Source: Polaribacter sp. L3A8 (GTDB lineage: Bacteria > Bacteroidota > Bacteroidia > Flavobacteriales > Flavobacteriaceae). Taken from it: a stretch of DNA of 64,000 bases. The notes beneath the pieces were generated by a model. That model had not been told where the DNA came from and made no database searches. It saw only the letters and a list, made by a program, of their open reading frames with translations. The stretch is from the NCBI RefSeq assembly GCF_009796785.1, contig NZ_CP047026.1, positions 1,510,001 to 1,574,000 of the forward strand. Direction: 5' to 3'. This document shows, piece after piece, positions 38,759-47,623 of this stretch. Numbering within the stretch: position 1 is the stretch's first letter; every line of letters starts with the position of its first letter. A program made the position numbers and the translations under genes.

Positions 38759-39454
38759 TTGGAAAATATAAACGAAAATTGGAAAATATCTGAATTAAAG
38801 AAGTCTGGGAAAACAGCTTTTTTTAATGTGTTTTTTTCTTCTTTAGGTCCATTTGGGACTGCTATTCAAGAATCGTTGTTCGGAATTGGTGACAGAATAA
38901 GAAGTGATAGGATTGAAAACTATTTAAAAGAACTTGAGCCAAGATTAAAAGAAATTGAAAACATAATTATTCCTAAAGAATATTATAAATCAATTGAGTT
39001 TTACGATTTAAACTATAAAATATTAAAATCAGCAAGTGAAACATCTGAAAAATTAAAATATAAAATTCTATCTAATATTTATATAGAATCTATAAACCCA
39101 AAAACTAAATGGGAAAAAGATTTGAAGAACATTTTTATTAAAATAATTAATGATTTTTCCACGAATCATTTTTTTGTATTAAAATTCTTAATTACGAAAG
39201 AGGGAATGTATAAAATAAAATCCTATGAAATATTGCATACTGAGTTTTCTGAATATATCGGAAACGAAGGAATAGATGTTTATCAATTCAGATTATATTG
39301 CCGTGAAATAGAGAATAAATCTTTAATTAGATTTAGTAGCAACCTGAATGAAATTGGAAGCAATGGTGGAATTTTTGAAAAAGAAGATTCATCTAAAATC
39401 GAAAGTATAATTTTGACAAATTTTGGAAAAAAATTCATATCAATAATTGAATAA
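38759..39454 (+). CDS. 231-aa protein of unknown function, copy 1
   Basis: I do not recognise the family. The frame opens at a TTG (MENINENWKISELKKSGKTA); no ATG is available in the first third. A mildly hydrophobic stretch (AFFNVFFSSLGPFGTAIQES) is followed by a Lys/Glu-rich, helical body (LKELEPRLKEIENIIIPKEY) and a shorter beta-prone C-terminus ending FGKKFISIIE. It fills cassette 2 alone. Two identical copies lie at 44590 and 55671. Intactness in three copies argues that it is expressed and selected. In this setting a defence or stability function is possible but unproven. Confidence 0.75.
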   Translation: MENINENWKISELKKSGKTAFFNVFFSSLGPFGTAIQESLFGIGDRIRSDRIENYLKELEPRLKEIENIIIPKEYYKSIEFYDLNYKILKSASETSEKLKYKILSNIYIESINPKTKWEKDLKNIFIKIINDFSTNHFFVLKFLITKEGMYKIKSYEILHTEFSEYIGNEGIDVYQFRLYCREIENKSLIRFSSNLNEIGSNGGIFEKEDSSKIESIILTNFGKKFISIIE

Positions 39455-39459
39455 AATAC

Positions 39460-39592
39460 TTTACCTAACACCGTGTAGTAAAAATTGCTTAATTTTAGCT
39501 TAACCAAAAGTTGTTGCTTTTTTATTCACTTCTATTTTCCTGCGGAAAATAGCCGTTCATATAAATCGCAACTTTCAATACACAAAAACGTT
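39460..39592 (+). repeat. attC-like site 2 (231-aa cassette)
   Basis: Terminal TTTACCTAAC pairs with the cassette's own start GTTAGGTAAA. The central stem is CTATTTTCC/GGAAAATAG with a 3-nt loop, and the right arm ends CACAAAAACGTT. Cut point inferred after G39590. Confidence 0.85.
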
Positions 39593-39624
39593 AGCTACAA
39601 TTTCACTCATTTACAAAAAATAAT

Positions 39625-39632
39625 TACTTTTG
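39625..39632 (+). promoter_or_regulatory. Possible cassette promoter of the ABC cassette
   Basis: TACTTTTG fits TAnnTTTG about 40 bp before the first gene. It recurs in the second ABC cassette near 58755. A 10-codon leader frame (MSLTINKKTE, 39641-39673) follows and its stop overlaps the GTG start of the next gene. Confidence 0.4.
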
Positions 39633-39672
39633 GAAAAGATATGAGTTTGACAATAAATAAAAAAACAGAATA

Positions 39673-39966
39673 GTGAAAAAGATACATTTAATATTATATT
39701 TTTATAAGTCATTTACATTAGCAAGTATCATAATATCTGGATTTTTATGCTATTTAATAAATCTTTGGGAAAGAAGTGGCTTCATCATTTCATTACTAAC
39801 TTTCTTTAAAATAATTACTTTAGGAATTATTTATTATTTCATAAATGACTCACATAAAAACGAATTTGTTTTTTACAAGAACCTTGGAATCTCTAACAAA
39901 TCCTTATGGATTTCAACTATTAGTTTTGACTTTATGATTTATTTAATAATGATAATATTAACTTAA
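39673..39966 (+). CDS. Small membrane subunit of an ABC-type exporter, copy 1
   Basis: The 97-aa protein starts with GTG and has three hydrophobic segments (FTLASIIISGFLCYLIN, LLTFFKIITLGIIYYFI, FDFMIYLIMIIL). Its stop abuts the ATG of the ATPase gene (TAAATG), so the two are translationally coupled. The short length suggests it acts as an oligomer or is a minimal permease. Bacteriocin-immunity or signal-peptide export are conceivable roles; nothing in the sequence decides. An identical copy is at 58803. Confidence 0.7.
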   Translation: MKKIHLILYFYKSFTLASIIISGFLCYLINLWERSGFIISLLTFFKIITLGIIYYFINDSHKNEFVFYKNLGISNKSLWISTISFDFMIYLIMIILT

Positions 39967-40623
39967 ATGAAGAAAAATAAATTAGAAATTGATAATGTTT
40001 TATTTGAAGTTAAAAAGAATCAAATATTAAACAATGTATACTTAAAACTTGAGGCAGGAACTATTACAGCTTTATTAGGAAGAAATGGTTCGGGAAAATC
40101 CTCTTTATTCAAAATAATTTTAGGAATTATCAAACCAAGAGAAAAATCATTACGGATTAACGACGTTTCTTTTTTCAATAAAAATCCGTCAAATAAAGAT
40201 ATCTTATATTTATCTCAAAACAATTTTATTCCAAAAAAACTGAAAATAAAAACAGTATTCAATTTTTTTAAATTAGATTTTTTTGATTTTGCAGAATCTT
40301 TTCCCGAATTTAAAAAACATCAAAAATTGTTTAGGAACATTATCGGGAGGAGAAAGAAGAATTATTGAAACATATCTCATTTTAAAATCAGAATCAAAAT
40401 TTGCAATACTTGATGAGCCCTTTTCTCAAATTATGCCTGTTCACGTTCAAAAAATCAAGAATTTAATTATTCAATCTAAAGAAAAAAAGGAATATTAATT
40501 TCAGACCATTTATATGAACATATCAAGGATATAAGTGATGAAATTTACTTGGTAGCTAATAAAAAGGTTTATTTAACAAAAGAAAAATCTGATTTAATTC
40601 GGTTAGGCTACTTGAGAAAATAA
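39967..40623 (+). pseudogene. ABC transporter ATPase, frameshifted copy
   Basis: The copy matches the intact 219-aa ATPase at 59097-59756 but lacks three bases: two around 40313-40328 (A-rich stretch just before the LSGGERR signature) and one in the A-run near 40490. The Walker A (GRNGSGKSS) is in the first frame; the signature (LSGGERR) and Walker B (FAILDEPF) are in another. All changes lie in homopolymers, so this may be either an inactivated copy or an assembly artefact. Confidence 0.85.
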
Positions 40624-40624
40624 C

Positions 40625-40756
40625 TGTAGCTAACACCGTATAAACTTTATTGCTGGTTTTGGCTCACTTGGGAAATTCCTTCGGAATTTCGCCGTTCGTG
40701 TTTTATTTACTAAATTCACTGCTTAAACAACGCAACAAAGCTTATACAACAACGTT
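40625..40756 (+). repeat. attC-like site 3 (ABC cassette)
   Basis: Terminal TGTAGCTAAC pairs with the cassette start GTTAGCTACA. The central stem is GGAAATTCC/GGAATTTC with a TTC loop, and the right arm ends TATACAACAACGTT. Cut point inferred after G40754. Confidence 0.85.
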
Positions 40757-41277
40757 GCCAAAAACTGATGAATCGAGCCGAATACAAGTCATTTAGTAAA
40801 ATATAATTTTGGCTTTTTTTTAGTTTGTAAACCTGAAATCTGAAAAAAGTTAAACACTCTCTCGCGAATTAAAATTTTGAAAAATCGGAGAATTTACTAA
40901 ATTTTACAAAAAAGGAATTTACTCAAACGCTGAAACCAAGATTGCGGAAAGATCACTCAAATGAGAATTTCCAAACTATGTGGAATTGAGTAAAATGCGG
41001 GACAAAAACTGTGTGGAATTTTCTCCAAAACAAAATTTAGAAAGGCTGAGAATTTTCTGAAAATCAAATAAAGTGAAAATTATTGTCGGAATTAAACACG
41101 TGAGAAAACACTCAAACGTTGAAAAACCAGAATTGCGGAATTTTTACTCAGAATTTAATTTATCAAGTTTGTGGAATTGGAAATACCTGAAAAATGGAAT
41201 TTAATGAAAATACTATTTGTAAATTAAAAATAACGTGAACAATAAATGAAATATGGAAACGGAAATAAAAAAACGCA
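40755..41277 (+). ncRNA. ORF-less cassette, family nc4, copy 1
   Basis: There is no coding frame of note in about 520 bp. At 40855 it carries CACTCTCTCGCGAAT followed by AAAATTTTG, the motif shared by all four ORF-less families at about 100-121 bp from the cassette start. Later words (TTTAGAAAGGCTGAGA, ATTGCGGAATTT) are shared with family ncB. A structured or regulatory RNA is my best guess; there is no homology to a known RNA family that I can name. A same-length copy lies at 58069. Confidence 0.45.
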
Positions 41278-41408
41278 TTTGGCAACACCTTGTATAAAAA
41301 ATTGCTAAATTTGGCTTAATCAAAGTTTGTTGCATTTTTGTCAACTCCTATTTTCCTTCGGAAAATAGCCGTCGACTTAAAACGCAACTTTCCATACAAA
41401 AACACGTT
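41278..41408 (+). repeat. attC-like site 4 (nc4 cassette)
   Basis: Terminal TTTGGCAAC pairs with the cassette start GTTGCCAAA. The central stem is CTATTTTCC/GGAAAATAG with a TTC loop. Cut point inferred after G41406. Confidence 0.85.
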
Positions 41409-41428
41409 GGCAGTAATTTGAGAAAAGA

Positions 41429-43443
41429 ATGAACATTGAACATTTATTGAATAAAGGATATTTTCCTAAAGAGCTTCCGCCATCATTCTTTACTGAATTA
41501 TTTGGTAACGATTTTACGAATATATCGGCATTAGCTGATTCGACCAAAAATGCAAGTTTAACGGCATTGCAGAATTCTGTTAATACTATGACAGGTCTAT
41601 CCAGACCTGAAAAAACAGAAAAAAAAGTTAGATTAAAACAAATCTTTAAAAATCGACTAAACTATTCAGATTGTAGCCAATTTAATATTCCAAAAAGTGG
41701 AATAGCAAGAAAAATAATTAAAATACCAAACCCAATTCACCAAGGTAAATTATCCCAAGCAATTGTGGACAATTATACAGAGATTGCAAAACTATTTAAT
41801 GATTCTAATTTATCAACTACGAAACCACAAATTGAGACTGAAATTGAACAAAACAAACGTTCAGTAAAACACAATGATTTTAGTTTCTTTAAAGAATCGG
41901 GCATAATAAACTCTTTTAAATATGCTGTTCAATTAAAAACTGATATTGCAAAATTTTATCCATCAATTTATACTCATTCAGTTCCTTGGGTAACATTTGG
42001 AGGAAAAGATAAATACAAAAGGAATCGAGCGTTAAGTAATACAGACCCATTAAAGGTAAGTAATATTTATGGAGATGATATTGACGATAGACTTATGTGG
42101 TGTCAAAATCAGCAAACAATGGGAATACCTATTGGTCCAGATACTTCATTCATAAGCAGAAGTAATTGCTTGTCATATTGATAAACATCTTGAAAAAAAA
42201 CTAAAATCAAAAAATATAGATTTTCTTGGTTATAGATACTATGACGACTATGCTTTATATTTTAATTCGGAGTTAGATGCTCAAATAGGACTATCAGAAT
42301 TGAAAAAATTCTAAATGATTTTGAGTTAAAAATTAATGATGAAAAAACAGAGATTTCAAGAACACAAAGTGAATTAGAAAAACCTTGGGCACTTGATATA
42401 AAATCATTTTATTTTAGACCATCTGAAAATGACCAAAAGGATGACATATGGAATTTCTTCTCTATTGCTTTTAGACACGCACAAGAAAACCCGAAAGATA
42501 GCGTACTAAAATTAGCTTTAAATAAATTTAATTTTGTTCGTATTGAAGAGGAAAATTGGGATTATTTTGAATCTTTGCTCTTTAGACTTGGTTTAATTGA
42601 GACAAGTTCTTTAAATAAAATTGCCAAACTATTAATTACTTACGAAAAATTAGTTTCAAAGAAACGCTTAAAAGAATTTTGCTTCGAAATCATCAAAAGG
42701 AACTACGAAAATCAACACGATTTTGAACTGACTTGGTCGCTTTGGATTTTAAACGAATTTAAAATTCAACCAACCAAAGATATTTATGAAATGGTTTTTA
42801 AAAGTAAAAGCGTTACAGGAATTATTGTTGGACTTGACTTATTTCAGCAAAATAACAGAATTAAGAACTTTGATTTCACTTCAGTTACTGAAATGATTAA
42901 TACGGACAATTTAAATAATAAAGAATGGCTTTTAGCTTATGAAACAGTTTATAAAAATTGGATACCGACTTTAAGTAAATCAATTATTCAAGACCATTTC
43001 TTTTTTAATATTTTGGAATCTCGAAATATATATTTTTACAACAATTCGAGAAAATTAGAACCTTTAAAAGTAGAAAGGTCATACCTCAAAAAAATTGAAA
43101 CGAAACTCAAGCAAATAACAACCTACATATCTAAAAACAAATTTTCTAATACAGAATTAAAAAGTGAGCTTATAGAATTAAGTGAAAATTTGAATTTGAC
43201 TGACTTAACTCAAATTACAGACCGAAAAGAAATTCAAAAAAGCTATCAGACTCTGATTCGAAAATAAAAGAACTGATAGATAAAATAGAAGCAGTAAAAC
43301 TTGAATTGAAAAAATTCGATAAGAAAAAACCATATTTTGTAGTTGGTAAAAGACTTGAAGAACTTTCTGAATTAACAAGTAAGGAAATTGAAGCAGAAGC
43401 AAAACAAAATAAAGGTTTATTATTCGACCCAACGTATGAATAA
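41429..43443 (+). pseudogene. Abi/UG-type reverse transcriptase, frameshifted copy
   Basis: This is the same gene as the intact 672-aa copy at 59910-61928 but four bases shorter, in three places: AT missing near 42156, one A missing near 42313 and one A missing near 43241. The first frame ends after the LKTDIAKFYPSIYTH and GIPIGPDTSF motifs, so the YYDD catalytic motif is out of frame. Two of the three lesions are in A-runs. The cassette is otherwise nearly unchanged and keeps its long attC-like site. Confidence 0.88.
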
Positions 43444-43447
43444 AAAC

Positions 43448-43642
43448 TACTGCCAACAATGTATATAAAACATAGCTAGGATAGGCTTTCCGAAAGGTTT
43501 TTGCTTATTTGCGAAGTCCGCCAAATTTTTAAATTTGACTTTTAAGATTGATAAGTTAAAAACAAAATCTAAAAATTCGGCTCATTGCCCAACCCAAAAT
43601 TATTTTAACTTTAACACGCTACGTTTCATATACGGAGACGTT
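43448..43642 (+). repeat. attC-like site 5, long form (RT cassette)
   Basis: This site is 195 bp rather than ~131. Terminal TACTGCCAAC pairs with the cassette start GTTGGCAGTA. Arms GTATATAAAACATAGC and GCTACGTTTCATATAC pair across it. Inside are two extra hairpins (GGCTTTCCGAAAGG; CAAATTTTTAAATTTG). Cut point inferred after G43640. Confidence 0.82.
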
Positions 43643-43667
43643 GGCAAACATTAAAAACCGAAATAAT

Positions 43668-43766
43668 ATGAAAAATTTACTAGACGATGAAGAATATTTT
43701 ACTGATTACGATGATCAACCACAACCTGATAGTACTGAAAAAGATATGCTAGATAATATTAGTTGA
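43668..43766 (+). CDS. Possible 32-aa acidic small protein
   Basis: MKNLLDDEEYFTDYDDQPQP then DSTEKDMLDNIS and TGA. It is the first frame of cassette 6, 27 bp after the boundary, where the first gene of a cassette normally begins. Its end overlaps the tail of the opposing membrane-protein gene by a few bases. It is strongly acidic and of unknown function; short length makes this uncertain. Confidence 0.35.
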   Translation: MKNLLDDEEYFTDYDDQPQPDSTEKDMLDNIS

Positions 43767-44359
43767 TTAATACGAAAAAACAAACAATTAGATATATTAA
43801 AAGAATTATCGGTGAGAGAATTAAAACAGTTTTTAAATAAGTAATTCTTTTAATATTTATTTTTTTATTTCCTTGAATCTTTTTTTGAATAGAAGAAATT
43901 TCATTAATAATTGTTATTGTATAATTGTGTTCTTTAGAGACTTTTGGAGTGTATAATTTTTGTTCTAAAAAACATTTTATCTGGCTCTCTTCCTTTTGTA
44001 TAAATTTGTCGAGGAAAAATAATTTTAAATAAGTAAAAGATAAAACAGAAAAGTATCAGTAAAAGTCCGAAAGTCATATATAATTTTGAATCTTTTTTTC
44101 CAAAATTAATAAAAGCATAACCTGAAACTACGGAAATTAAACTGAAAAATATTGAGAAAAATGTAAGAGCTCTTTGAGTAATTTTATTCGACTCTTCTAT
44201 AGTGTAGTTTAAAAAATCTTTTGCTTCATTGAGAATATGAATCAATGAATCTGTATTTAGTTTATCTAAATCGTCAATTTTAGGTTTATACATTTTCTCT
44301 TTTTCTTTCAAAGATACGTTTTGAATTTGTTTGAATAATAATTTAATATATTTTATCAT
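43759..44359 (-). CDS. Three-helix membrane protein, minus-strand gene in cassette 6 (frameshifted)
   Basis: The first 141 codons (ATG at 44359) give a soluble helical N-terminus, two membrane helices (LTFFSIFFSLISVVSGYAFI; YMTFGLLLILFCFIFYLFKI) and FPRQIYTKGREPDKMFF. A stop at 43934 interrupts it, but a one-base shift there restores KEHNYTITIINEISSIQKKI and a third helix (TVLILSPIILLIYLIVCFFV) to a stop at 43759, about 200 aa in all. I do not recognise a named family. It is the only cassette gene read against the array direction. Small multi-helix membrane proteins are common effectors of phage-defence systems, but no partner gene is present. Confidence 0.6.
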
Positions 44360-44437
44360 AATATTTGAATTTAAAATCTTTCACTTAAAAACGGTGGAAA
44401 GAAAAAACCGAATTAATAATCTGAATAAAAAAAACGA

Positions 44438-44568
44438 TTTGCCAACACCTTGTATAATTTATTGCTGGCTTCTTGCCTACTTGCGAAAGTCCTCGCGGAC
44501 TTTCTTTGTCCGTAATTATTTACTAAATTAGTTGCTTAAAGCCGCAACAAACCATACAAAAACACGTT
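44438..44568 (+). repeat. attC-like site 6 (membrane-protein cassette)
   Basis: Terminal TTTGCCAAC pairs with the cassette start GTTGGCAAA. The central stem is GAAAGTCCTCGCGGACTTTC, as in the TA sites. Cut point inferred after G44566. Confidence 0.85.
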
Positions 44569-44589
44569 AGGTAAAATATAAAACGAAAA

Positions 44590-45285
44590 TTGGAAAATAT
44601 AAACGAAAATTGGAAAATATCTGAATTAAAGAAGTCTGGGAAAACAGCTTTTTTTAATGTGTTTTTTTCTTCTTTAGGTCCATTTGGGACTGCTATTCAA
44701 GAATCGTTGTTCGGAATTGGTGACAGAATAAGAAGTGATAGGATTGAAAACTATTTAAAAGAACTTGAGCCAAGATTAAAAGAAATTGAAAACATAATTA
44801 TTCCTAAAGAATATTATAAATCAATTGAGTTTTACGATTTAAACTATAAAATATTAAAATCAGCAAGTGAAACATCTGAAAAATTAAAATATAAAATTCT
44901 ATCTAATATTTATATAGAATCTATAAACCCAAAAACTAAATGGGAAAAAGATTTGAAGAACATTTTTATTAAAATAATTAATGATTTTTCCACGAATCAT
45001 TTTTTTGTATTAAAATTCTTAATTACGAAAGAGGGAATGTATAAAATAAAATCCTATGAAATATTGCATACTGAGTTTTCTGAATATATCGGAAACGAAG
45101 GAATAGATGTTTATCAATTCAGATTATATTGCCGTGAAATAGAGAATAAATCTTTAATTAGATTTAGTAGCAACCTGAATGAAATTGGAAGCAATGGTGG
45201 AATTTTTGAAAAAGAAGATTCATCTAAAATCGAAAGTATAATTTTGACAAATTTTGGAAAAAAATTCATATCAATAATTGAATAA
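44590..45285 (+). CDS. 231-aa protein of unknown function, copy 2
   Basis: The product is identical to the proteins at 38759 and 55671, and the cassette (44567-45421) has the same 855-bp length. See copy 1 for what is visible. Here its neighbours are the membrane-protein cassette on the left and ncA on the right, different from the other two copies, which shows that it moved as a unit. Confidence 0.75.
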   Translation: MENINENWKISELKKSGKTAFFNVFFSSLGPFGTAIQESLFGIGDRIRSDRIENYLKELEPRLKEIENIIIPKEYYKSIEFYDLNYKILKSASETSEKLKYKILSNIYIESINPKTKWEKDLKNIFIKIINDFSTNHFFVLKFLITKEGMYKIKSYEILHTEFSEYIGNEGIDVYQFRLYCREIENKSLIRFSSNLNEIGSNGGIFEKEDSSKIESIILTNFGKKFISIIE

Positions 45286-45290
45286 AATAC

Positions 45291-45423
45291 TTTACCTAAC
45301 ACCGTGTAGTAAAAATTGCTTAATTTTAGCTTAACCAAAAGTTGTTGCTTTTTTATTCACTTCTATTTTCCTGCGGAAAATAGCCGTTCATATAAATCGC
45401 AACTTTCAATACACAAAAACGTT
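45291..45423 (+). repeat. attC-like site 7 (231-aa cassette, copy 2)
   Basis: Same sequence as site 2 up to CACAAAAACGTT, then the next cassette starts AGCAAAAACT instead of AGCTACAATT. Confidence 0.85.
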
Positions 45424-45934
45424 AGCAAAAACTTGGGAATGGCGCCGAACAAAAGTCTTTATTAAAAGCTAACTTTTCGCTTTTTAGTTTGTTAATCCAG
45501 GTTCTGAAAAAGTAAAAATTGAAAAAAGTGGAATACTCTCTCGGTGGTCAAAATTTCTAAAATTGGAAAGTTTTAGAGTTTTAATAAAATGAATTTAATC
45601 AAACGCTGAAAAACCAAATTATGGAATTTAGTAAAATGTTGGAATTCTTACTCGAACACTAAATTTAGCAAGTTTGAGAAATTGTAAAATATAAGGAAAA
45701 ATAGAATTTCGGAACTTTCACTCAATCCCTAAATTTTGAGAAAACTGAAAAATATGGAACACTCTCCTACTCGTGAAAATTTATAGAATATTAAAAGTTT
45801 CAGAAAGTGTGAAAAAGTGAAAATTTACTCAAACTCAAAAAAACATAAATTGTGGGAATTTTTAATCCAAAGCGGAATTGTTGAAATAAAAAAAGAAAAA
45901 TGTAAAAGAACGAACGAAGAACAAAAAACACGCA
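45422..45934 (+). ncRNA. ORF-less cassette, family ncA, copy 1
   Basis: There is no coding frame of note. The shared motif appears near 45535 in a variant form (TACTCTCTCGGTGGTCAAAA). The stretch is rich in GGAA and AAATTTAG words, as in the other ORF-less families. Copies with a one-base length difference are at 51469 and 54349. Function unknown. Confidence 0.45.
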
Positions 45935-46067
45935 TTTGCTAACACCGTTTATAAAAAATTGCTAAATTAGTGCCTTACAAAAGTTAGTCGCATTTCTGTA
46001 AACTTCTATTTTCCTACGGAAAATAGCCGTTCACTTTAAACGCAACTTTCCCATAAACAACAACGTT
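45935..46067 (+). repeat. attC-like site 8 (ncA)
   Basis: Terminal TTTGCTAAC pairs with the cassette start GTTAGCAAA. Central stem CTATTTTCC/GGAAAATAG with a TAC loop. Cut point inferred after G46065. Confidence 0.85.
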
Positions 46068-46594
46068 GTAAAAAACTGGCTGAAAGTATAATTTAAGAAC
46101 AGCAGATATTTAAAAATACATTTAGCTTTAAAGTCTGAAAACTCAAAAAAACGAAATAAAACGTTTGAAAAATTAGTTTTTTGGAACACTCTCTCGCGAA
46201 TCAAAATTTTGAAAAAAATTAGAAGGTTTTTAGAATTTTAAGAAAAGAAAAATAGTTCTTTTCCTTCAGAGTTTTAAAACGCAAAAAAAGGAAAAAGTTT
46301 GCGGAATTTAGCTTGTTTGAAAATATCTGAAAACTTGAAACTTATTTACTGTTTGAACCTAAAATGGCGGAATTAAGCAAAGTGCTAAGTAAAAGTCGGA
46401 GAAATTCGTTCTTAAAGACAAATTTAGAAAGGCTGAGAGATTTCTAAGAGTAAAATAAAGGTTTACTCATGTTTTGAATTAAAAACTTGTGAAAACGCTG
46501 AAAAATAAAGATTGCGGAATTTATTCAGAAACTCAAAAAAGGAAAAAAAAGAAATAGGAATTTTATAACTTGTAAAGTGGAAATTAAACACGCA
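46066..46594 (+). ncRNA. ORF-less cassette, family ncB, copy 1
   Basis: There is no coding frame of note. It carries AACACTCTCTCGCGAAT at 46185 followed by CAAAATTTTG. AGAAAGGCTGAGAG near 46428 is shared with nc4. The copy at 54994 is four bases shorter (deletion near 46258). Confidence 0.45.
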
Positions 46595-46725
46595 TTTTAC
46601 AACACCTTGTATAAAAAATTGCTAAATTTGGCTTAATCAAAAGTTTGTACTTTTTAATAAACTCTATTTTTCCTGCGGAAAAATGCCGTTCATTTTAAAC
46701 GCAAATTTCCATACAAAAACACGTT
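46595..46725 (+). repeat. attC-like site 9 (ncB)
   Basis: Terminal TTTTACAAC pairs with the cassette start GTTGTAAAA. Central stem ATTTTTCC/GGAAAAAT with a TGC loop. Cut point inferred after G46723. Confidence 0.85.
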
Positions 46726-46812
46726 GCCAGTAATGCGAGAAAAATTTAAAAAGTTTCCATATAATTCAACTTTTTTGTTATCTTTGCCAGAGTAAAACGA
46801 CAATAGAACTGA

Positions 46813-47145
46813 ATGAAACCAAAATTTGAAGTAGTATTTCTTGAACAAGCAATTGACTTTATGTCCAAATTAGACTCGAAAGCTAAAAAGAAAATCTATT
46901 ACAATTTAGACAAAGCGAAACTTGAAAATGACCCAAAACTGTTTAAGAAATTAGCAGATGGTATTTGGGAATTTAGGACGCTTTATAAAGGAATTCAATA
47001 CAGACTATTTGCTTTTTGGGACAAAACTGACAAAACAGAAACACTTGTTTTATCAACACACGGAATGATTAAAAAAGTGAGTAAAGTTCCCAAATCGGAA
47101 ATTGAAAAAGCATTGAAAATTAGAGCAGAATATTTTGACGAATAA
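46813..47145 (+). CDS. higB: RelE/HigB-type toxin (Gp49-like), copy 2
   Basis: The product is identical to that at 37927 (see there). The cassette spans 46724-47621 and lies between two ORF-less cassettes. The promoter element TATCTTTG is at 46779. Confidence 0.88.
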   Translation: MKPKFEVVFLEQAIDFMSKLDSKAKKKIYYNLDKAKLENDPKLFKKLADGIWEFRTLYKGIQYRLFAFWDKTDKTETLVLSTHGMIKKVSKVPKSEIEKALKIRAEYFDE

Positions 47146-47174
47146 ATTCAAAGTTATGGCAACAAAAACAAAAA

Positions 47175-47486
47175 ATGAAAATGATGACTCTTGACCAAAT
47201 GAAAGACAAGGACATCGGAAAAGTCGGAACACCTGAACGAGACAAATACGAATTTGACTTGCGAATGGAAGTACTTGGTGATATGATAAAATCTGTTCGT
47301 AAAGAACGAAAATTAACTCAAGAACAACTTGGAGAATTAATTGGAGTTCAAAAATCACAAATCTCTAAATTGGAACGTAATACAAAGAATGTAACCATCG
47401 AGACAATTTTAAAAGTATTTAAAGCACTAAAAGCGAATGTGAAATTTAGTGTTGAAATGAATGAATTTGATTTCAAAGTGGCATAA
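47175..47486 (+). CDS. higA: HigA-type XRE antitoxin, copy 2
   Basis: The product is identical to that at 38289. The upstream ATGGCAACA (47156) is again out of frame by the length of the A-rich tract, which reads AAAAACAAAAAA here rather than pure A. The intact alternative is seen only in copy 3. Confidence 0.88.
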   Translation: MKMMTLDQMKDKDIGKVGTPERDKYEFDLRMEVLGDMIKSVRKERKLTQEQLGELIGVQKSQISKLERNTKNVTIETILKVFKALKANVKFSVEMNEFDFKVA

Positions 47487-47490
47487 GCAC

Positions 47491-47623
47491 TACTGGCAAC
47501 ACCGTATATAATTTATTGCTGGCTTATTGCCTACTTACGAAAGTCCTCGCGGACTTTCTTGGTCGGTAATTATTTACTAAATTAGGTACTTAAAACACGC
47601 AACAAACCATATACAACAACGTT
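47491..47623 (+). repeat. attC-like site 10 (TA, copy 2)
   Basis: Same as site 1 up to CAACAACGTT; the next cassette starts GCAAAAAATA. Confidence 0.85.

Noticed and set aside
39283..39507. Minus-strand 74-codon frame over the 231-aa gene end and its site (three copies)
   Set aside because: It spans the attC-like palindrome and overlaps the 231-aa gene; identical copies merely follow the cassette copies.
43668..43844. In-frame TGA read-through (selenocysteine or suppressed stop) extending the 32-codon frame to 58 codons
   Set aside because: The extension is only the antisense of the tail of the minus-strand membrane-protein gene; no recoding signal is seen.
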